A stretch of 30,572 nt of DNA from positions 1-30,572 of the IMG/VR virus record IMGVR_UViG_3300025127_000156; one strand, written 5' to 3'. Positions 29,088 to 30,572 of the stretch are shown in pieces. Both the position numbers and the translations under genes were made by a program. This DNA is from a virus. The notes under the pieces are model-generated. The model did not search any database and was not told the DNA's origin. It saw only the letters and a program-made list of their open reading frames with translations. Position 1 is the first letter of the stretch, and every line of letters starts with the position of its first letter.

Positions 29088-30572
29088 TATACCCTAATTA
29101 ATTCTACGCTTGATAATTTATTTTTGTCTGTATTATAGTCAACCTTATTTAATCTATAAAATTGGTCTTGTATTTGATATTTCGCTGAAAAATCTAAATT
29201 TAATATATCTGTTGCAGACAATACAATTTTACATTTTAACAATCTAGCATTATTGTTATATTTTTCATTGATATAATCTTTCCAAAACCTATTGTATAAT
29301 GTTCTTGTCGGTTGATTAGGTAATCCAACTATTGCACTAGGATTTATTGCACCAAATAAAAATGAATTAGATGAAGATGTACAACTTGCTATTTTTTTAT
29401 TATAGTGATGTATCTCGGGGTATTGATTAAATGATGTTCCCGGCAATACCCATTGAAACAATCCATTTGTAATGTCAATAATTTCCATAAAAGTACCGGT
29501 TGTTAAATCATCATTGTTATAACTACCTTTTAAGTGTACAATTCTTGGTTTATTTTTAAAAGATACAATTCCGTCATCTTCCTCTTTTCCGGAATGATGT
29601 AGATGTGTTGTATTGGCACCCTCTATTGTTCTTAAAAATGGTGCTGCAAATACTTTTAATTGTATATTTTCTATTTCCTCACTATCTGTACTAAATTGTA
29701 CCTTTTGCTGTCCGTAATGTATATCATTATCCAAGAAATAAGTATCCAAATAATAATCATTTGGCTCGTTTGCGTGTAAAAAATTTAATTCTTTCGGTAT
29801 TTCTACTGTTTCTAATTTTAATTCATTAATATCAACCTTATTTGTCCAATCAAATACATTAGAATTAATGTAATTAGGGTATGGAGTGAACTCTATTGTT
29901 CTGTTTCCTTTATCCTCTGTAATTACATTAAACATAGTCATCACATCTTTAACAACATCAGCCATTTTTACATCAGAGAATTGTGTTTCCATTAAACTAT
30001 TAATACTTTGGTCTTGTACTACAAACACAAATAGATTATCGTTACCGGCACCCAAACATAAGTTCCATTGATTTATGTGGTTTGGTGTGTTTTGTGTTGC
30101 ATAACTTGCGTGAAATGTAAATGCAGCAGTATCACCGGCAAGCATAGCGTGTGTTCCCGTAAATGTTATTGTGTTTTTATTTGCTAAACAAGGGTCGGGA
30201 TACCCACTTCCGGGATTACCACTTGTATGTGATTGCCAATCTACTGTTACCCCATTAATATTCATAAAAACATCAACCCAAGTGTTTGTAATGTTTACAA
30301 TCCTTAGTGTAATTACATAACTTAATGTGCAATCATTAGGTGCAGTATATGTGGATGTTGTTTCATTATAATCGTTATTAGGGTCTCCCGTTTTTATTGT
30401 CGTTGGTACTGCAATTGCTGTTCCGGGTGTTGTTCCTAAATGATACCCACTTACCGGATTATCACAACCACAAGAATAGGGACCGGTAGGTGTGTTTCTT
30501 GACCTTATTTCTTGGTCGGGTATTGTTTCACCAAAATTCCTTTTTGTTGTAGTATCCATATACAAATTTGCA
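29087..30572 (-). CDS. Tail hub/baseplate-like protein, 3' part (start at 1120)
   Basis: This frame is open to the right window end; the apparent start at 30565 is an internal TTG codon of the gene that begins at 1120. It covers the inserted-looking domain (TGPYSCGCDNPVSGYHLGTT, then NTWVDVFMNINGVTVDWQSH), then the hub-like region with KMADVVKDVMTMFNVITEDK and NSNVFDWTNKVDINEL. The DWTxK and VKDVMxMFN pair recurs in hub proteins of Bacteroidetes phages. With the left part the full protein is 720 aa. It may load the receptor-binding protein onto the tail tip. Confidence 0.85.
   Translation of the reverse strand, partial: ANLYMDTTTKRNFGETIPDQEIRSRNTPTGPYSCGCDNPVSGYHLGTTPGTAIAVPTTIKTGDPNNDYNETTSTYTAPNDCTLSYVITLRIVNITNTWVDVFMNINGVTVDWQSHTSGNPGSGYPDPCLANKNTITFTGTHAMLAGDTAAFTFHASYATQNTPNHINQWNLCLGAGNDNLFVFVVQDQSINSLMETQFSDVKMADVVKDVMTMFNVITEDKGNRTIEFTPYPNYINSNVFDWTNKVDINELKLETVEIPKELNFLHANEPNDYYLDTYFLDNDIHYGQQKVQFSTDSEEIENIQLKVFAAPFLRTIEGANTTHLHHSGKEEDDGIVSFKNKPRIVHLKGSYNNDDLTTGTFMEIIDITNGLFQWVLPGTSFNQYPEIHHYNKKIASCTSSSNSFLFGAINPSAIVGLPNQPTRTLYNRFWKDYINEKYNNNARLLKCKIVLSATDILNLDFSAKYQIQDQFYRLNKVDYNTDKNKLSSVELIRV
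30130..30572. repeat. Right copy of the 443-bp terminal overlap
   Basis: Matches bases 1-443 with five mismatches (30257, 30329, 30368, 30422 and 30455). See the left copy; the unit genome is therefore 1-30129. Confidence 0.95.

Noticed and set aside
29087-30565. The 492-aa frame as a complete gene of its own
   Set aside because: Its first codon is an internal TTG; the frame is open to the window end and joins that starting at 1120 through the terminal overlap.
1-30572. CRISPR array, tRNA genes, insertion sequences, integrase or repressor
   Set aside because: No regular repeat-spacer pattern, no cloverleaf-like sequences, and no transposase, integrase or CI-like motifs were seen on either strand.

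Overview
The window is an essentially complete, circularly permuted genome of a tailed, siphovirus-like phage, with a unit length of about 30,129 bp. The first 443 bases recur at the right end (30130-30572) at about 99% identity, so one tail gene is cut by the window ends: its 5' part lies at 1-1120 and its 3' part at 29087-30572. Every credible gene is on the minus strand, so transcription runs from high to low coordinates and wraps through the ends. The host is very probably a member of the Bacteroidota, likely Flavobacteriia. The reasons are the strong A+T richness, A-rich leaders in place of Shine-Dalgarno sites, promoter candidates of the TTG-N17-23-TAnnTTTG type, and many protein families typical of Bacteroidetes phages (XkdF-type protease with cysteine modules, DUF6712-like connector, DUF3127-like SSB). 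No integrase, repressor, tRNA or CRISPR array is visible, which fits a virulent phage.

Layout in transcription order. (1) Early region, 16.6 to 9.2 kb: two near-twin promoters drive a small-protein/recombination block (93-aa protein, 45-aa membrane protein, annealing-protein candidate, SSB) and a replication block (zinc-ribbon proteins, DnaA-domain-IV-like protein, replisome-organizer-like protein, possible loader). A third related promoter precedes a Pyr_excise-like protein, an HTH protein, NinG, a sigma-like factor and several small proteins. (2) A DNA-modification-like module, 9.9 to 6.7 kb: a ParB-domain protein, two tandem TET-associated-glycosyltransferase-like proteins and an NAD-dependent sugar epimerase, with no TET/JBP oxygenase. 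(3) Terminase small and large subunits. (4) Tail genes: a G/GT tail chaperone pair with a canonical A_AAA_AAG -1 frameshift site, a neck protein, structural proteins, a 720-aa tail hub, a receptor-binding candidate and a 636-aa tape measure protein. (5) Head genes: XkdF-type protease, coiled-coil protein, scaffold, major capsid protein, then a tube-like protein and a strong intrinsic terminator. (6) A 143-aa structural protein, portal and connector. (7) Lysis and small membrane proteins: a basic 39-aa protein, TM proteins, an M15 peptidase, a 3TM holin and a metallophosphoesterase, followed by the A+T-rich intergenic region that leads back to the early promoters.

The notable points are the well-formed programmed frameshift, which is separated from the tape measure gene by six annotated genes; a structural gene order unlike the usual siphovirus order; the TAGT/ParB/epimerase module without an oxidase; two sequence classes of promoter candidates; and a terminal overlap whose five differences are all synonymous, which points to real strain variation rather than sequencing error. 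Functions come from motifs and family memory; no database search was run.
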